Shown one piece after another: positions 61,301 through 64,000 of a stretch of DNA of 64,000 nucleotides; the stretch's first letter is position 1, and every line of letters starts with the position of its first letter. The notes under the pieces were generated by a model. That model saw only the letters and a program-made list of their open reading frames with translations. It ran no database searches and had not been told where the DNA came from. The DNA comes from Linepithema humile. Lineage: Eukaryota; Arthropoda; Insecta; Hymenoptera; Formicidae. The DNA is taken from the NCBI RefSeq assembly GCF_040581485.1, contig NC_090132.1, forward strand, positions 1,065,001-1,129,000. Direction: 5' to 3'. The position numbers were made by a program, and so were the translations under genes.

Positions 61301-64000
61301 CTCTTCGTGTTTCCCTCCTGCGACCGAAAGCGCTCACCGCTCTTCCCCACTTTGCGTTCACCTTTTCCCCACTTCGACGCTAGCGAAGTCGTCGCTTTGT
61401 CGTCGCACTTGCTCACCCGCTGGGAGCCTCCAGAGAAACGACATACGCGTCGTCCTGTACCACGAAACAGGCTGTTCACCCAGCTCCTAGCGCCGACTGA
61501 CCCGCTCCAGAGTCCAGCCGCTGGCACTCCTCGCTCTCTGCCACGCTCCGCTTTCGACATGCTTGGCGCCACCTCTCCCCTTGGCTCTCCTCGTTCGATC
61601 CATCAGCTCTGTAGCCGGTAACTGTACGCCGTGCTGAACTCTCATCGATAAGACTGGTGCGTGCGCACAAACCTCCCACATATCTACGTTTGGAGGATTT
61701 ACCACGAGATGGTGATACTCAGGAAAGTTTACTCATTTCTCGATAAAAGTCCATCGCTGATGATATCACAACATGGACAGCGATACATTGAAGAAGTTGG
61801 AATTGATTTAAAATGTAAATTTTATAGGAAAGACATAAACGACAACCGGATTATCTCAAAATCTTGTTAAAGAACGATAAGAATTAACAACGAGGAGTAT
61901 TAAATTAATTAAAAAAATATTATTTGATCGATAATGTATTGGCATTACTGCGCATTGCATTATCGCAATGAAGTAGTTATTCAAATTCATGCATCATATT
62001 AAAATTGATGACTGATAAGAAAAGTGATGACTGATAAGAAAAGTGATGACTGAAAGTAAAATAAGAAGTCATAAATTTTACGATTATGATTTATTAATTT
62101 GATTCGCAAAGCATAGAAGCGTATTTTCAAACGAAATATTATCGTTATCATGAATGTAAAGAAAGTAACAATAAACCAGGTGTTTATATTTCATTGCGAT
62201 ATACGCATAATTCATATTCACGACCAAGTAACACAACGTATCTGATTCAATGACACTCTCAACGTTTAATATATAATAGTTTCAAATACACTTTTCAACA
62301 CTTAAAAGTTGATAAATTTTTAATCAAATATTAACTTTGTTCACACGTTAAAAGAGTAAATTTCTCTGCTATGTCTGATAACTTATTTTTACGAGTTTGC
62401 AATTCCGATAATTTATTCTTATGAGCTTGTAATTTTATTACGCATATCGGTAATACAAAGTGTATATTATTTTATTAAAATTTTATAAAATAATAATATT
62501 ATTGTATACATATGTGATAAATATCGTGATGAATGATGAGCTGTGCATTATTATCGTTATGCGATCTTTTCATGGTGTCTGAATTTTTAAATACTAAACC
62601 TGATTCTCGAAGGAGTTTTCTGGGACGAGAAACTCACTTTCAAGGTGTTAATATCGCTAAATGACCTTGCTTACTAATCTTAACTGCTAGTGAAGAAGAT
62701 CTTCATTTCACGCATATTTCTATTGAAATATATGAATATACTGCAAGATTGTTACTTTCTTTTATTTTAATTGGTAATTAACAACATCAATAATTAATAA
62801 CCAATTTAATATGTAATTGATACGTAGTGTTATATACAATTATTTATAATAAAGATAATAAGTCATCTTTCACATTAAACTGGTGCATCTATTAACGATT
62901 GTGAGAAGTAGTGCTCTAATTTTAATTACATTAGTGTGATTAATGGCACATCATTTTTTAATGAAACTTGATATTAATTAATCAATGTTTGGTCTTCCTT
63001 TTTATGAGATGTTACTTGCGTAATTATTGAAAGAAACTAATAGCTCAAAATAAATCGATATTCACTTTTACTTTTATATGCTTATATATTTCATAATTAT
63101 TAAAGTTAAGAAGAGTTAAGAAAAGTATGTCAGATGTAATAGAAATCTAAAGGCACATGCGATACTCTATTTTATTCTTATTCTCCTTCCGTAATTAAAA
63201 AGACATCGTGGAATCAACGATAAATATTTCTATTATAAGTTAGGAAAGTGAACAATACTATGTGTAAATATCTGACACTGATCTAGAAACCAATATTTTA
63301 TGCTGTAAGACAAGAGAGGAGAATCTATGCCAAGTATGAATTTGAAATGAATACAATAAAGGTTAAATATATACAATGTTTTAGATCACATAGAATTACT
63401 TCTGACATTTCTATGCAAATCCGGTATTGATATGTTAATTTTGACTCTTTCCTTATTAGCAAGGCTACCGTGCCAATCACTCAAACGATTTAAACTACGT
63501 GATATTATTATACGATCGACTTATATTTTTGGTGCCATACATTTCCGTACAAGTCTGAATGCCCGATCATTAATCGAACTTTCTAAGCCAATTATTAAGT
63601 ATAACATTATACGACCTGACTTGATTTCAATGAAACAAATTTAGGTTTATTGTTCTGTAACTGTTTCTGATTTAATTACGCGATTCTATTTTCACGTGAC
63701 AAGTTTACTTTAATTTAGCGTTCCAGAAATATTTGCACGTGGAAACAACAATTATGGAACAAAATTAATAAGTTTAATTAATATGCTATGTGTGTGTGAG
63801 TTTATTCGAATTGGAACATTTTTTGATATTTTTGTTATAATGTGTTAGTAATTTTCAACATTAATACTTCATTAGCATTAGCTCGTAATTAAAAAATAAC
63901 TTTTCTATTTGATTAAAGTGGGTCATATGTGATGGCAAATAATGTTTTATTTTTTAGCAAATCGATTTGTAAGGTAGATTGTGACGCTGTGCCATATAAT
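61301..64000. other. sideroflexin upstream region and AT-rich flank
   Basis: 61301-61720 is GC-richer and should hold the sideroflexin leader and promoter. From 61.7 kb to the end the DNA is AT-rich with no credible gene. It contains a 19-mer tandem repeat (62007-62053) and a near-palindrome at about 62467-62495. Confidence 0.5.
62007..62053. repeat. 19-mer tandem repeat, 2.5 copies
   Basis: The unit GATGACTGATAAGAAAAGT occurs twice exactly and is followed by GATGACTGA. Confidence 0.92.

Noticed and set aside
61249..61572. 107-residue minus-strand ORF overlapping the sideroflexin start
   Set aside because: Different frame over the GC-rich leader; the sideroflexin frame has clear homology and consistent splice phases.

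Overview
The window looks like nuclear DNA of an insect, probably a hymenopteran and perhaps an ant. The basis is three intron-containing protein genes with arthropod-type products, an AT-rich background broken by CpG-rich GC islands without obvious CpG loss, very abundant (GA)n/(CT)n and (CCG)n simple repeats, and short inverted-repeat transposons. The lineage below insect level is inference. I see no prokaryotic operon, CRISPR array, rRNA or convincing tRNA.

Three genes can be supported. (1) slouch (slou, NK1 class), a homeobox transcription factor on the minus strand. Its two coding exons (28370-27482 and 21990-21041) encode 612 residues and are separated by a 5.5 kb intron. The intron holds an uninterrupted 315-base GA repeat and a perfect 23-bp-arm hairpin. 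(2) mRpL2 (uL2m), a mitochondrial large-subunit ribosomal protein on the plus strand, with coding exons 57411-57639 and 58154-58833 (302 residues). (3) A sideroflexin of the SFXN1/3 type, a mitochondrial inner-membrane amino-acid carrier, on the minus strand with four coding exons between 61300 and 59300 (332 residues). mRpL2 and sideroflexin are convergent, and their predicted poly(A) signals lie only about 30 bases apart. In all three genes the exon phases agree and the concatenated lengths are multiples of three.

The rest is non-coding as far as I can see. About 20 kb lies downstream of slou and about 29 kb upstream, between slou and mRpL2. These deserts alternate between AT-rich DNA and GC-rich, CpG-rich islands that often show strong purine/pyrimidine strand bias, for example 1.1-2.0, 7.4-8.8, 12.1-12.9, 29.0-30.2, 32.1-33.1, 46.3-47.1, 51.0-53.0 and 54.6-55.9 kb. 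Such large flanks suit a developmental regulator with distant enhancers or Polycomb-type elements. Several islands carry Pho/YY1-like GCCATCTT motifs together with GA repeats.

Mobile or duplicated DNA includes a 319-bp palindromic MITE with TA target-site duplication (13000-13318), a second inverted-repeat element (56500-56719), a diverged triplicated unit (about 53.74-54.84 kb) and a diverged tandem duplication (44.48-44.73 kb). No novel gene system stands out. The most notable items are the architecture of the slou locus, the triplicated unit, the MITE and an in-frame upstream ORF ahead of mRpL2.
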